A stretch of 13,349 nucleotides of DNA from Planctomycetota bacterium (GTDB lineage: Bacteria > Planctomycetota > PUPC01 > JACPCR01): the NCBI GenBank assembly GCA_030740295.1, contig JASLXP010001020.1, positions 1-13,349 of the forward strand, in the 5' to 3' direction. Both the position numbers and the translations under genes were made by a program. The stretch's first letter is position 1. Each line of letters opens with the position of its first letter. The notes under the pieces are model-generated. The model ran no database searches. It saw only the letters and a list, made by a program, of their open reading frames with translations, and had not been told where the DNA came from. Shown piece after piece: positions 13,297-13,349 of the stretch.

Positions 13297-13349
13297 GGGC
13301 GTCTCGCCCGTGGAGGATTGTAAGCCCTTTGATCACGGGCGAGACGCCC
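13297..13349. repeat. Perfect 16-bp inverted repeat at the window edge
   Basis: The arm at 13297-13312 (beginning GGGCGTCTCG) and the arm at 13334-13349 (ending CGAGACGCCC) are perfect inverted copies around a 21-base loop. The repeat may continue past the edge, since the left arm is preceded by CAT. The core GGGCGTCTC resembles GGCCGTCTC and GGGGACGCCC in the adjacent repeat, so the two belong to one family. Confidence 0.75.

Larger units (their letters stand above)
12908..13349. other. Non-coding right end with several repeat types
   Basis: No gene is supported in these 442 bases. A 157-codon plus-strand frame overlapping the region starts inside the membrane-protein gene and lacks conserved features. 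The region holds in order: a GGGGACAGTCC block (minus strand, 12918-12928), a 12-base tandem repeat, a GACACGCGTGTC palindrome, a tandem of GGCCGTCTC, and two larger inverted repeats. These are listed separately. Confidence 0.6.

Noticed and set aside
13176..13349. CRISPR array
   Set aside because: The repeats are inverted or directly abutting 9-base units without regular unique spacers of 25-45 bases, and there are no cas genes.

Overview
The window looks like a chromosomal segment of a free-living, Gram-negative-type bacterium of the Planctomycetota/Verrucomicrobiota kind or a similar lineage (Hydrogenedentota and Latescibacterota are alternatives). This placement is an inference from gene content. 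The genes include a BNR propeller fused to an SGNH esterase, a Tat-targeted PL22-like protein, a ThuA-like protein, a phytanoyl-CoA dioxygenase family protein, a PQQ-type propeller and a large OPT-like membrane protein (DUF6785/DUF6784 type). This mix is common in those phyla. There is no rRNA, tRNA, CRISPR array or intact transposase.

Layout from left to right. At 1-1193 (minus) lies a secreted sialidase-like propeller that runs into an SGNH domain and leaves the window. A small membrane-anchored protein (1291-1911, plus) diverges from it. It converges on a two-gene minus-strand unit: an unknown protein (1936-2430) and a lipoprotein (2449-3183). Next is a PL22/oligogalacturonate-lyase-like propeller (3345-4526, minus), whose Tat signal sits in a separate, 4-base-overlapping frame (4523-4735). 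A palindromic repeat follows. Then come a PhyH dioxygenase (4878-5618, minus) and a divergent ThuA-like protein (5757-6392, plus). A N-acetylneuraminate-lyase-type aldolase (6423-7316, minus) diverges from an AbrB/MazE-type antitoxin plus Doc toxin pair (7473-8090, plus). After a gene-poor stretch with RNA-hairpin-like dyads come a TIM-barrel sugar isomerase/epimerase-like protein (8390-9166, plus) and a secreted SH3-PQQ propeller (9255-10712, plus). The last gene is a multi-spanning membrane protein (10850-12907, minus). The final 440 bases are a nest of tandem and inverted repeats.

Taken together the region reads as carbohydrate scavenging: secreted hydrolases or lyases (BNR-SGNH, PL22-like), an outer propeller scaffold, a candidate transporter, and cytoplasmic enzymes for acidic or oxidised sugars (aldolase, TIM-barrel isomerase, ThuA-like). 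The co-occurrence of a sialidase-like/SGNH fusion and an aldolase with N-acetylneuraminate lyase hallmarks makes salvage of a nonulosonic (sialic-type) sugar a testable idea, but the genes are not one operon. The most unusual observations are the split Tat/PL22 gene, the fusion at the left edge, the missing metal-site Glu in the TIM-barrel protein, the dyad between the aldolase and toxin-antitoxin promoters, and several families of intergenic palindromic repeats.
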